Shown: piece after piece, positions 44,185 through 55,622 of the stretch
Layout: each line of letters starts with the position of its first letter
How positions within the stretch are numbered: the stretch's first letter is position 1
From: Volutella citrinella
Taxonomy: Eukaryota > Ascomycota > Sordariomycetes > Hypocreales > Nectriaceae
Direction: 5' to 3'
NCBI GenBank assembly: GCA_034401135.1
Contig: JAWZSP010000008.1
Location: 1,860,001 to 1,924,000, forward strand
Length of the DNA: 64,000 nucleotides
Notes under the pieces: generated by a model
The model's input: only the letters and a program-made list of their open reading frames with translations
Told to the model about the DNA's origin: nothing
Database searches by the model: none
Made by a program: the position numbers and the translations under genes

Positions 44185-46825
44185 CGCGAACGAATCGTAG
44201 TGGTAGTGTTAGTGGTAGTGGTAGAAGAAAGGGCAAGTTTGAGTTGCGAGTGCGTGTTTGAAGGTCTTCAGGGAGATGAAGAGAAAGCTGTGCCAAGTGC
44301 TCGAGCAAGTGTGGTCGAGGAAGGTTGAATCTCAGGTTTTATAGACGACGAGGGCAGGAAAAAAAGAGGGCTGGAGAAGAAAGGTCTGCGAGGAAATGGA
44401 ATCAGGTGGAATGGAAATGAAATGGAAATGGGATTGGAAAGGAGCGACTGAGTGAGAAGTGAATGGACCAGACACCTGAGAGGCGATCAACACCGTGAGA
44501 ACGAGGGACAGGTGAACAAGAGTGACGAGCGTCTGAGCCCCGGGCCACTCGGGGGCAGGGCGGATTTAAAGTAACAACACCAATATCTGTGCTGCCTGTC
44601 ACGGAGGCGCAACGACCACCAACATTCAAGGCCACAACGAGAACAGGCAAGGGGCACGGGCCTAGGTGCGGGAGTCGCCTTGAACAAGGACACGCGATGA
44701 TGGGTGGTGAAATTGACGGAGCGTTTCAAGTTGAGTGTAAGTGTGTTTGGGAGAAGGCAGATGGGCCTTGGAAGGTGAACAGTTGGCTGTTTGCATGACG
44801 GGCTACGCCGTGCCGTCCTTCTAACTCGAGGTGGAAAATGAGGTGCTCGAGGGAGCGACACTCACCCGACTCTGTACGTGCTGCTGGTCTGCATCGAGTT
44901 CTGGGCTGGATCTGAGAGGCGAGGTGACCAGCACCACCAGGTGCCCGCGCTGTGCGACTTACAGTCGAGGTGCTACAGCGCGGGGAGATTGGGGGCTGCT
45001 ACCAGTGCGTGCTCCCGCGGAAAGGGGTCGCGGGACTGGAGAGCCGAGATGGCCATCGGCAAAGGGAAAAATTAAGCACATGTTTGTTGTTTCTGGGCGT
45101 TTCACATTACGGGCCCCTCCATGGCAGAGCGCATGGTGTTACATGCTTACTACCCAGAGTCCCTGCCCTATCTTGACGGTTGGAGGTGGTGGGGCCACTG
45201 TGGAGGGCGAGTGCAGCACAATACCTACAGGATGTAGGCGTTTGGAACCATCATCCTGATTCTGTCTGGCAAAGAGAGGATGTGGGTACTCTGACAATTT
45301 ACATGGACAGTTGTATCCAATCGAGCCATCAGAACAAGCAAAAGTATGTGGACATGTACCTCAGATTGAGCAGGCGATTGATGAGGCGGGATGACTTTGT
45401 CCCCGACGGGGCCTCCCCGGGATTGATGTCTGCAGGTACCCGCTCTGTGGGAGTCAGGGACAGCGTACGCCCAAAGCATCTGGCATCTGGCTCTGTCAAC
45501 CATACGGCCCAGTGTTAGTGGGTAATTGCTCACAACACAAACCCATTTATATGTGGGAGAGTAATGTAGGTTGGCAAGACCATCTCGTGCAAACCGCCGG
45601 GACTCTAATATCCAATGGAAGGTGCAATTGGCGACCGACGGAGAGTGGGGTGGTCGCGGGATCGCCCATCAACCGACGCCATGACGCAGGAACGGACGAT
45701 TGCATGGTACACTCTATTTGAAGCCCGCGTAGTGGGGGCATTGCCATGCATACAGCGGGGCAGCACTCAGTGTGAGGGGAAGACGAGCATCCATCCTCCC
45801 GTCTTTCCTGCTGGCCTGGGGTTGCGATGGTCACTGTATCGAGAGGGTGCCAGCAAACGATTCCACAGCACCGGTTCGTTGCGTCGCTACCCTGCTTCGA
45901 ATGATGTGCGGCCCCCTACCATCGATTCCAAGGTCAAGGTGTACGTAATGACACGGCACACTCCACTCTTGTTATCCCGAATGGAATGTGAAGAGGTCCG
46001 GATTCCAGGATTTGGTAGACAGCCAAGCCCAACGTGATGGCATGTTCGTCATTACCACAGGTTGGGGAGCCTGGAAGCGCGCCGCTACCTGCGACAGACC
46101 TCCACTACTTTGGAGAAAAGACTCCCATCCCCAGCGCATTGGATCGTTTCTAGAGACCTCGTTAGGGCGTCCAAAGCCGTCTCGAAGCATGACGGCATTG
46201 ACCTAAGGTAGGCTCCCTGTGGATGGGTGCTTGGACGCCAACAACCCGACGTCACTGCGGCCCCTGGCACCCACCAAACACCTAGCGGGCTTGCACTAGG
46301 CCCAGTAACCAGCCCCATAGGCCTTGGCCACCCGGGCCCTGGGTTAGCCCAATGAATAATACGCCCTGGGCTGTTTGGCTCGGCCCCCACGACCCAAGCA
46401 GCCATCGCAACCAGGCTTCATCATCTGATCACCAACTCGGCCGTTCGCTCGTCTGCTGATCCATTGTAGCTTTCGCTTGGCTGACATTGGTCATCAGGAG
46501 CCTTTCAACCCTTCTTCCGGACCCGTGTTGCCGTCTTGCACGGGCTTGCGTTGCCTTGGTTGCTTGGCACCTAGCTGCTCCCTCCCACTTGGATCGTCGC
46601 AGTTGATCGCCGGTCCCCGCCAAGTCGGCCCGCGGATGGCTTCACTTGTGACGTATCCATTGATGAACCTTTGGATTTACTGCGCAAACCTGTCTTGCCT
46701 GCCCACGCTCACTATAGTGCTTATCGTCATCGTGAAACCAATCTCGCCATATTCTCAGTTATCCTCGACCCGATGAGCTCCCTTCTAGCAATGCACATGC
46801 TCCACCAAGGTCGATTGACAACACC
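44185..46825. promoter_or_regulatory. Long intergenic region, promoter of the secreted protein
   Basis: 2.6 kb with no supportable gene. Next to the minus-strand gene lie a (CTACCACTAC)n-type leader repeat (44197-44224, as read on the mRNA strand) and a purine-rich AATGGAAATG tract (about 44396-44441). Frames in 44.8-46.4 kb show no domain or codon pattern like a gene. Confidence 0.4.
44197..44224. repeat. GTAGTGGTAGTG short repeat in the leader
   Basis: GTAGTGGTAGTG units in tandem just upstream of the ATG of the minus-strand secreted-protein gene, so they fall in its 5' UTR. Confidence 0.7.
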
Positions 46826-47847
46826 ATGCGCGATGCTATGAAGCCCAGAGCAAGCGCTCTTGCCGCGCAATCTTCCCCCTCGCATCCTTCGCCAATTGGT
46901 CGTGTGAAGAAAGTTGTCCAGAAGGTACGCCGGCATCACGGCCGCTCGTTGGACAATGGGGAACCGGCTTGTTTATGCTGTCGTGGAAGCCACAGCCGCT
47001 GCCAGAGTGGTTCGCGCGGCTCTATCGGTCCTACTGAAACCCTCTCACTTGAGCTCTGGAATGTCGCATACGATAGTCTGAAAGATGATACCCGGGCTGT
47101 TGGACTGGTGATTGCGTTCGAATCAATCATTGCCCAGCAGCTGCCGGATTCGCTCAAGCAGGGTATCAATGGCGGCTCTCCCGGCCTCCCCTTGGGCGAC
47201 AGGCGTCTGAAACTGATGTATTCAATCACCTCAGCCGGCCTGAGCCGTGAGCTCAGCTCCAAGTCAGGCTCGGAAAACGACGCTGCCCGGAACCTTCTCG
47301 TGGATGCCCGACAAACCGTTGCGTCCCTTCTGCCCCGGAATCCCAGTGCAGCACTGGCATGGGCGGGAATATGCTCTCTCACACCCGTAAGCCGCAGTTC
47401 ATCGCCTGGCACAGTTTCCCCTCTGCCTAACAAATCTCGCAGCTCCTCCTCGAGCCTCTTCTGAAAGACCACGACATGAAACGCGGATTGGAATACATTG
47501 CCGATGACATTCCTAGATTCATGTCGCTCCCAATCTGCTTGCGCCCAAGTGCTTGGGAAAGCCAGGATGCACATCATCGACTCCAGACTCATGTCCGCCG
47601 TTCCATCGTGGACTTGTACCGGCGGATTCTCGAGTATGAAATGAACTGCGTTTGTGCGTCGGCGAGCACCTGGAATACGGCCGCTCGGAACGTCGTCGAC
47701 TGGCGGGGATGGCGCAAGAAGGCTGATGCAATTGCCGCCGAAGACGATGAGCTCAGTCATGACATTGAGCTTTACGGCACGGACGAGGCAAAAGCACTGA
47801 GCCGTGGGTGTAGGTCGAAATATGACGGAAAGAGCGAAGCTATTTGA
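46826..47847 (+). CDS. NLR N-terminal (NWD-type) domain protein without NACHT
   Basis: Two exons (46826-47386, 47443-47847; 56-bp intron) give 321 aa. After a basic, Ser-rich start, the protein has the layout of the N-terminal domain found in fungal NACHT NLR-like proteins: LSLELWNVAYDSLKDD, then a helical stretch, then the diagnostic AALAWAGIC. Next come PLLKDHDMKRGLEYIADDIPRF, RSIVDLYRRILEYEMNCVC and VVDWRGWRKKADAI. In full-length proteins a P-loop NACHT and repeats follow; here the frame stops (TGA at 47845-47847) and nothing after it fits. It could be a stand-alone domain protein or a truncated gene. It is convergent with the amidoligase gene 325 bp away. Function in fungal non-self recognition is known for the family only in general. 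Confidence 0.75.
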
Positions 47848-48172
47848 GGCGGCGCCTTGAGGTACGCCATAATTACTGATGCGGCCGGATGCGTTGATTG
47901 CCCGGGCACACAATCTACCCGTAGCCAGCAAATGAATAGCCCTAGCATAACATCGTATACAATTGCATGACAAAATGGTGCTAATTTGCATATTTCTCAT
48001 GGTGTCAGTCGATTTGCGAGAGCGTATTCGTGGTTTAATTGTGTTGAAGCCACCGGCCCACTCTCTAAATTCCTCAAATTCTTCCTCGTATAGAAACGTA
48101 CATTAAGAAAAGAAAGCTCTACATATCGGTGCATCGAAGCCATGACGTACTGCATTTCTCTTTATTCTTCCT
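47848..48172. other. Convergent intergenic region
   Basis: 325 bp holding the 3' ends of the NLR-domain gene (+) and amidoligase gene (-); nothing else is seen. Confidence 0.4.
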
Positions 48173-49657
48173 TCACTCAAACTCTTGCAGCCGTGAAAGA
48201 TCCTTCAGCTCATTGCAGTACGTCTTGAAACGGTCCTCCCAGAATTGGCCCTTTCCTACGTGCCCGATGAGATTCAAGAGCTCAAGGGCTCGTTCGTGCT
48301 CTGGGAAAAGGCCAACCCTCGAATCGGATTCTACCTGCTTCTCACAACTCTTATTGTAGATCTCGTAGATGAGCGGCCAGTACTCCTTATCTTCCAAGGA
48401 TGCTAGAGCGTAGAGGTGCTCCACCAGGTCAACCCAGGCCCGAACGAACTCCATGTCTGAGCTTGACTCTGGGTATCTGAACTCGAGTGAGGACTTTTTG
48501 GTAACGGCGAGGCCACATCTCCTCGTCGAATGGGCGTAGCCGTCGGCTTTACGCAGGTTGCGGTAGAGATCTTCCTCCACGGTCCCAACCCAAATATTCT
48601 CCAGGGTTCTCACCAAGTTCTCGAGTCCTTCGTTCTTCTCATCTGTTTTCACACCGGTGTGTTTACAGAGCTGATCATTGATGTACCTCGTCTCCAAGGC
48701 GATTCCCAGCTGATGTGTTCCATCCTTTGGCTTCTTCGCAATGACCGACTTGGTGCTGATTGGGTCGCAGATGTACGGATAGTCGCGGCCGGGATGGCGG
48801 AGCATCATAAGCAAGGGCTGTTCCAAGAGATACGCCAGAGCAACGGCCTTTTTCGCGTGGTCACCTCGGTAGATATCGCCGGCCTTACTGACATGTATGT
48901 GGAGGCCGCAGAGATGATTTGTCGCAAGTTGTATCTCCTTTCCCACTGCCTCGACAATATTCTGGAGATCAAAGAGTACTTGGTTGAAGTTTCCTCGTTT
49001 CTTCATGATGGGAGTATTGATCTCAACCCCAAACCAGCGGAAGTCCTCAACTTCACCTCCGCTGACCAGATTACTAGGGGATCGCCCGTCAGTTTCGGAG
49101 CGATTCTGCCTTCTTTTGTCCTTGTCATTCATGTCGCTCGTGATTTGTCCTTCTCGAGCCACGAACCAGAAATCGTATCGCATGAGCTCGCCCGACCCCC
49201 GATGCCCTCGCTTCGGAGCGTTCCAAACCAGGAGATTTTTCTCGCCAATACTTTGCTCGTCAGGTTGTGGCCCGTCGATTCTGTAATTTTCAGCAAAGAA
49301 CTGACCATCCTCCACAGTACATGCCACAGGGAGCCCCAATTTGGCAATGACCTGGCACATCTTGCGAAGGCCAATTGGCTCAGCCCAAGCTTGCTGATCC
49401 TTGTGCCTCTTGGCTTCTACATGATCCTTCACCCAGGTCAAAGTGTTCGTTGGAGGTTTTCGTTCGCTATTCTTGTCCTTCTCGTGCGTTTGGACATGCC
49501 CTTTTGTCGCTGGCGTGAAGCTTGAAGGTGTCGGCTCACACACCCACTTGCGTTGTTTGCCGACTGGTTGATTGATGTGCTGGGCGAACATACACTCTAG
49601 CTCGATACCAAACCACAATGGACATTCGACATCTGGAAGGAGGGGCTTGCCCGCCAT
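48173..49657 (-). CDS. Amidoligase-family protein (Amidoligase_2)
   Basis: A single exon of 494 aa. Amidoligases of this fold belong to the COOH-NH2 ligase group related to glutamine synthetase and make amide or isopeptide-type bonds. Key motifs: FGIELE at 16-21 (the acidic metal-binding GxExE type), WFGVEINTPI, the catalytic-site CGLHIHVS near 250, and SLEFRYPESS near 400. There is a lysine-rich insertion at about 45-70. No signal peptide or membrane span is seen, so it is probably cytosolic. The substrate is unknown. Stand-alone fungal members are common in Pezizomycotina but little studied. Confidence 0.85.
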   Translation of the reverse strand: MAGKPLLPDVECPLWFGIELECMFAQHINQPVGKQRKWVCEPTPSSFTPATKGHVQTHEKDKNSERKPPTNTLTWVKDHVEAKRHKDQQAWAEPIGLRKMCQVIAKLGLPVACTVEDGQFFAENYRIDGPQPDEQSIGEKNLLVWNAPKRGHRGSGELMRYDFWFVAREGQITSDMNDKDKRRQNRSETDGRSPSNLVSGGEVEDFRWFGVEINTPIMKKRGNFNQVLFDLQNIVEAVGKEIQLATNHLCGLHIHVSKAGDIYRGDHAKKAVALAYLLEQPLLMMLRHPGRDYPYICDPISTKSVIAKKPKDGTHQLGIALETRYINDQLCKHTGVKTDEKNEGLENLVRTLENIWVGTVEEDLYRNLRKADGYAHSTRRCGLAVTKKSSLEFRYPESSSDMEFVRAWVDLVEHLYALASLEDKEYWPLIYEIYNKSCEKQVESDSRVGLFPEHERALELLNLIGHVGKGQFWEDRFKTYCNELKDLSRLQEFE

Positions 49658-50881
49658 AATAAAGTGCTAAGGGCCGTATCGGGCTCCGCGTATGTAAGTG
49701 TTGTGAGGCTTTAAGAGGGGCGAAAACGAACATCGGAGAAGCGATGGAATGAGCACTGGTATTTATATCACGTTTCAGAGACCCGTTCACAAAGAATACA
49801 AATCTTATTTTAACAGAACAATGATATGCTTGCCGTGATCGGGCGCATATGCTCTGAGTTTCTTCATTCGCCCGAACTAAAGGACCATATGTTCCGTGCG
49901 ACACGCCCGGTCAATCAAAGTCCGAAACTCACAGTTTCTAGCCAGTGAAAAGCACACCTTCGTTGGCGGCGAGTAACGATAGGAGAAAGTAGCTCAAGAA
50001 GTGATTCATAGCAGACAATCTCGGATCGTGGCAGAATCATATGATGAATGGTCGATGGTTTCTACGGATGGTGACACTCGGATTTCCGCACTCAACAACG
50101 AACAAGAAATGCACTAGCAGGCCAAACTTTGAGCATTTTACAAAAAAACACGTTTGTATTTCTGAACGTAGGCGCAATCTATTGCTTGAAATAATCCCTG
50201 GGCGGCTGTTTACTAGGGGCAGGTCTGGTTGCTGCTTGTTCAACTGCCAGCACTTTTGAACAAGTAATCTTAAGAACAGTGTTTCCTCTTCATTCGGACA
50301 GTTCAATTAACTGGTTTGGCCGGGTAAGTATTACTCTAGATTTGGTAGCGCCGGGCAAGTTGCTTGTGTTGACATGATATTTCCTCGAGGACAAAGCTTG
50401 CTGGAGTGGTGTCGGGAGGCACCAAAGCAGGACTGTACGTAGTAAGAGGTGCTGGTAGGGGCCGGGCAGGCATTTATCGGCTGCTGTGCTGGAGCACTGT
50501 GTGTGGGGAATACCTGCTCGGCGAGTGGCGACCCTGGTTAAGCTTGGCACTTGCGGTCAGCCAGGCTCGAGTTACTAGCGTGGCACTTTGGCCTTTCTTG
50601 GGTTAATTGCGAAAAGTCACGACAGCAAACGCGACAGCGCGTCTGGCCTGCATCGGCTTTTGTTCTCAACACCACCACCGAATATCATCTCCGCATCACC
50701 ACCCACGCACCGCGCGCCCCCTCTCTCGCTGACCCTATTCGTCCTTGGGCTGTTCACGCGATAATCGCACTTTCTCCTCAGATAGATCCGCTACGCCTGC
50801 CACGCCTGCGCCCGCCGACCCAAGCTCTCAAGTACTGCCCTAGCTTGTCCACTCGCCCATGCGGCTCGCTTCGCCGCCGCC
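49658..50881. promoter_or_regulatory. Divergent promoter region of the amidoligase and HIR1 genes
   Basis: 1.2 kb with no gene. A small palindrome of ACGCG half-sites lies 240 bp before the HIR1 ATG (listed below), and a CT-rich leader runs over about 50680-50880. Confidence 0.4.
50629..50642. promoter_or_regulatory. ACGCG inverted pair (MCB-like)
   Basis: ACGCG-ACAG-CGCGT is a perfect inverted repeat; ACGCG is the core bound by the G1/S factor MBF in yeasts. It lies about 240 bp upstream of the HIR1 start. The match is short, so chance remains possible. Confidence 0.3.
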
Positions 50882-53800
50882 ATGCACATCATCAAGCCGT
50901 CCTGGCTGAGCCACAGCGGCGAGCAGAAAGACTTTGAGGTATACAGCTGCCATGTGTCGCCTGATGGGAAGCGCCTCGCCACTGCTGGCGGCGACGGCCA
51001 CGTTCGCATCTGGTCTACCGAGTCCATCTACAATTCCCAATCGGCCGAGTACGAGAAGCCACGACAGCTCTGCCACATGAGTCACCATCTCGGCACCATT
51101 CACTCCGTGCGCTTCTCCCCCAACGGCCGCTATCTTGCCAGCGGCGCCGACGACAAGATCATCTGCGTCTACCACCTCGACAAAGGTCCCCCGGCGGCCA
51201 CCTTCGGCACCAACGAAGCCCCCCCAGTCGAGAATTGGAAAACGTATAAACGACTGATTGGACACGATAATGACGTCCAGGACCTCGCCTGGTCGTATGA
51301 CTCGTCCCTGCTTGTGTCTGTTGGTTTGGATTCCAAGGTTGTTGTCTGGTCTGGCCACACTTTTGAGAAGCTCAAGACACTCCCCGCCCACCAGAGCCAT
51401 GTCAAGGGCATCACCTTTGATCCCGCAAACAAATTCTTCGCTACGGCTAGCGACGACCGCACAATAAAGATTTTCCGATTCACATCACCGCCACCTAATG
51501 CTACCCAACATGACATGGTAAACAACTTCGTGCTCGAGACGACCATTAGCGCTCCTTTCAAGAGCTCGCCCCTTACGACCTATTTTCGGCGATGCTCGTG
51601 GTCTCCCGACGGAAACCACATCGCAGCTGCCAACGCTGTCAATGGCCCCGTTAGCTCTGTCGCTATCATCGAACGAACGAGGTGGGATAGCGAAATTAAC
51701 TTGATCGGCCATGAAGCACCTACCGAGGTGTGCATGTTCTCCCCACGACTTTTCCACACTGTCAAGCCGGATCAGAATGGCGCGAGCGATGCTGGGGGCC
51801 AATTGGTTACCGTCATCGCTTCTGCTGGCCAAGACAAGACCCTCAGTATCTGGAACACCAATACGTCAAGGCCGGTAGTAATTCTGCAGGATCTGGCTGG
51901 GAAATCCATCTCCGACCTGGCCTGGACACCCGATGGCCAGACCCTGTATGCCTCGAGTCTTGATGGCAGTATCGTCGTGGTCAAGTTCGGGGAGGGCGAG
52001 CTCGGTTGGGTCGCACGGCCCGAAGAGAACGACAAGGCGCTACAAAAGTACGGTGTCTCCCGGAAAGGAATGGGGATTGCTGAGGACGTGGACGGTTTGA
52101 TGCTTGAGAACCAGAGCAAGGCAGGAGAGTCAAAGGCTGTAGAGTCAAGGATGGGCGCTCTGATGGGCGATTTGCCCTCCGAGTCAACGAAGGAGTCCAC
52201 GCCCGCCACTAACGGCACCAAACCCTCCTCCAGCAAGAATGCCGAGAATGAACAGACGGAACCTGAGAAGAAGCCCGAAGAAGCCGCCGATAAGACTGCA
52301 GAGCGTGTCAAGGAACTCAAGTCTCGCGTCACTATCGGCAAGGACGGAAAGAAGAGAGTTGCCCCTCTTCTGGTATCCTCCTCGGGCACGACACAGTCCT
52401 CCCTGCCTCAAACCCAACTGGTGGGAACTACGACGACAAAGACGACCCAGAATGAGGCGCCTCTGACCATGCTGGACCTAAGCAAGCCCTTTGACGGGCT
52501 TCCGCAGGGAGGCATTGCGTCAATGTTGCTCGGCAACAAGAGGCGTGTGGTCTCGGCTGAAGGAGAGGAGGACGAGGAGCCTGCCGCCAAACGTCTCGCA
52601 ACAGGCCCAACGCCCATTGTCACAAACGGTGCCGATGGCGTTGAGCCTGCTACGCTCGTGCCAGTGCAGAATGGCGTTGTACCAACACCCGAATTTCTGC
52701 GACCGGCCGTTCTGAACCCATCCATCTCATTCGCGCAGGTACGACTTGCCGTTCCGCGCATCCGGTCACATATCCTCCGCCCATTGGAACGTGGCATTCT
52801 GCAAGACGACACCTCGCTTGAAGAAGCCTCCAAGGTTCCTGAAAATGTCATCCTGGAAGCCAAGAATGATGTCAACCCGCGCGACCCATCACACGTCATG
52901 GTGACCAAGCGAGGTGATCTGGTGTGGCAAGAATTCCTGCCCAGAGCCATCATTCTCGTGACTGCCAACAAGCATTTCTGGGCTGTGGCATGTGAGGATG
53001 GTTCCATCCACACGTGGACGCCTGCTGGCCGCAGGCTCCTGAACCCAATGATCTTGGAATCGCAACCCGTCATTTTCGAATGCCGTGACCAGTGGCTGCT
53101 CTGCATCACCGCCATGGGTCTGGCTCACGTGTGGGATTTGAGGATGCAGTCCTCGCCTCATCCTCCAGTATCCCTTGGCCCGATTTTGGACGTGGCAACA
53201 ACCTCCCTCAGCCAACACACTGCCACCCCGGGACCGGGTGTCACTTCTGCACACCTCAACTCTACTGGTCATGTGATTGTAACCCTCTCCAACGGTGATG
53301 GGTACTACTACTCTCGTGAGATGTACACTTGGCAACGCCTCAGCGAAGCGTGGTGGGCCGTGGGATCACAATACTGGAACTCCAACGACTCTTCCATCTC
53401 TGCCCTGCAATCCACAGCCGTGGGCCCGGTCTCAAAGGATGCTAAAAGCAAGGACAGGGAGCCCAAGGGGCCAACAGTCTCCTCTGGCATCATTCCCTTC
53501 CTGGAGCGTCATACAACTAATGAGTTCCTTCTCAAGGGCCGCTCCTACGGACTGCAGCGTATCATCAAGATGCTGGTGCAACGCAAGGAAGGAGAGGGCC
53601 TGGAGAGCTGTGTGAGCATAGCGCACCTGGAGAACAGAATTGCCGGTGCAATGCAGCTGGGCTCCAAGGAGGAGTTTCGGCTTTACCTGTTCATGTATGC
53701 AAAGCGATTGGGCGCCGAGGGCGCAAGGGGCAAGGTGGAGGAACTGTTAAACAGCCTCATCGGCGGTGTTCTGAACGATAGAGAGGAGCATAGCGAGCTT

Positions 53801-54053
53801 GGCCGAGGGTGGTATACCAAGACCGATGAGATATGCGGGTGGGACCGGAACGAGCTACTGAAGGGTGTGGTGATGATTCTTGGTAAGTCCATCCGCTGGC
53901 AGCAGCTCCGGCCACAAATGTACGAGGAGTGCTAACAAGCTCACAGGCAAGTACCGCGAGCTGCAACGTTTGACGGTGCAGTATGCACGGCTGCTTGACC
54001 TCAACATGGAAGAGGCAGCCGTTGACGTAGAGTCGATGGATGTGGAGTCTTGA
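50882..54053 (+). CDS. hir1: Histone transcription regulator HIR1 (HIRA-like WD40 protein)
   Basis: Two exons (50882-53882, 53947-54053; 64-bp intron) give 1035 aa. HIR1 is a subunit of the HIR histone-H3/H4 chaperone, which deposits histones outside S phase and represses histone genes. The N-terminus starts MHIIKPSWLSHSGEQKDFEVYS, as in HIR1 orthologues, and forms a WD40 propeller over about 10-390 (GDGHVRIW, ADDKIICVY, LDSKVVVW, SDDRTIKIF, QDKTLSIW). A charged linker carries the B domain at about 480 (RVTIGKDGKKRVAPLL), which binds the ASF1 chaperone. The C-terminal Hira domain (about 700-950) contains PRAIILVTANKHFWAVACEDGSIHTWTPAGRRLL. The second exon adds the last 35 residues. Confidence 0.96.
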
Positions 54054-55622
54054 GCATGTGTATCACGATACGTGTGTTTGTATTAGTAGCACGCGCCTGC
54101 CGGGGAAGGCGGATGCGCTGATCGAGCGGAGATAATCGCTCGCCGAGTATGTTGGTACGACTGGCGTTGGGGGGTCATTTCCTTGGAGAGCTGACACCGA
54201 CGAGGGTATTTTTGTTGACTCTAGGGCCATTCGCGCGGAATAGACTATCCTAGTTTTCTATATTTGTTTTGAAGCGAAACCCAGGGCGAAGCTGATAGCG
54301 ACGTTTGTCTCGATGCTGGCAGAAGCCGCTCACAGCGTCTCCTCCGTCGAGCTCGGCCTGGGTCTATTATATTCACTCACGGAACCGAGAAATCACGGCG
54401 ATGTGTGACGAGCGGAGGTGTCAGTCAGTCACCGCCTTTCGATAGATCCTCGCCACCGCATGCCTCAGGGTGAAGGCGCCGGCTGGCAGAGTGAATCACC
54501 GACCAGCTGCCTTGCCGTCATCTCTAGCGCACACACCCGGATCCACGTCATGGCCGGCCTTCACCGAAAAGGCCCTTGGCCAGAGATCTCTTATCTCTGT
54601 CGCTCGGTCCTGGCAGCAGGCGGCGCCCCAGTCAGTGTAACCATACAGCGAAGCAGTCAGTTGACCTCGTTGTCAGCATCGTCATCCGCATCTCGGAGGT
54701 GAAATGCTCGGCCCAGAGCCCCCAACCCCCCTCGGTTCCATTGCTTTTGCCAGTCCGGTCCAGTGCTATGCGACCGGGTGGCAGACCTACTCCGACGATG
54801 GGCGCTGCCAAGGAATTGTGCCATTCGGCAACGTCACGGTCCATCTCTCCCGGCGCCTTAGAGCAGGATTCACCTTCCAGGCTTTGTTCCATCACCCCTG
54901 AGGCAGAAAGCGCCCAGCGGGGCCTGTAACTGCAATTGGCCAGGTCGTTGTTTCTGATCACCCTTCACGGGCGGGCGGCGTAGAAGTCTTCTCGGTCTCT
55001 GGGGCCGACCTCCTGTACCATCATCCCCTTTTTTGCGCCGCAGGCCGTATGTAGGCTGCGCCCACATGCCGTTGGACGAAGGTCTGTCTGCCTCGCTGTT
55101 CAAGCTGTTGCCTCTCGCCTACGTCTGGCGAACTAGGCGAGCTGGTCTCGCTTGTGGCTTTCTTGTTGCGCGGTTGTCCGCACCTGCCCACAGCTGCCCT
55201 CGTCCCTCCCTTCCTCTGCCTTCGTCTGGCCCCCACTGTTTGGGCCTGTTCACCGGCCTCATTTCTCTGGCATCAGCATTCTTTTCTTACCAATCGGAGA
55301 AGCCTCCCCTCTGCCACCCGGTCAACGTTCCCTCTGTTCCCTCACTTTAAATTCTACCGCTATCCTTCAAGTCACTCCTTTGCCGTTTGACACCTAGTCT
55401 TGTCCTTTCTCCCTCGTTCTCTTCCGATTTATTCACTTCCATTCAACTTCAAGACGACAAGGCCATTTTTCGGCGACCTTTACTCGTTCAACCACAAGTT
55501 GGTGCCCTACTTTCCTTGTCTTCTCATTGGCTTCCCTATGAAGCTTCAGCTTCACGCCACCAAGCCCGATCTGGAATCTGCCCATCTGTTCTCGTACACA
55601 ATCTCGCATCACAGCCACCGCC
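54054..55622. other. Intergenic region, promoter of the GT15 gene
   Basis: 1.57 kb with no supportable gene. The last 450 bp are strongly CT-rich, ending in a leader before the GT15 start at 55623. Confidence 0.4.

Noticed and set aside
46936..48000. 354-codon minus-strand frame
   Set aside because: Lies opposite the NLR-domain gene, whose spliced product matches a family; the antisense product matches none.
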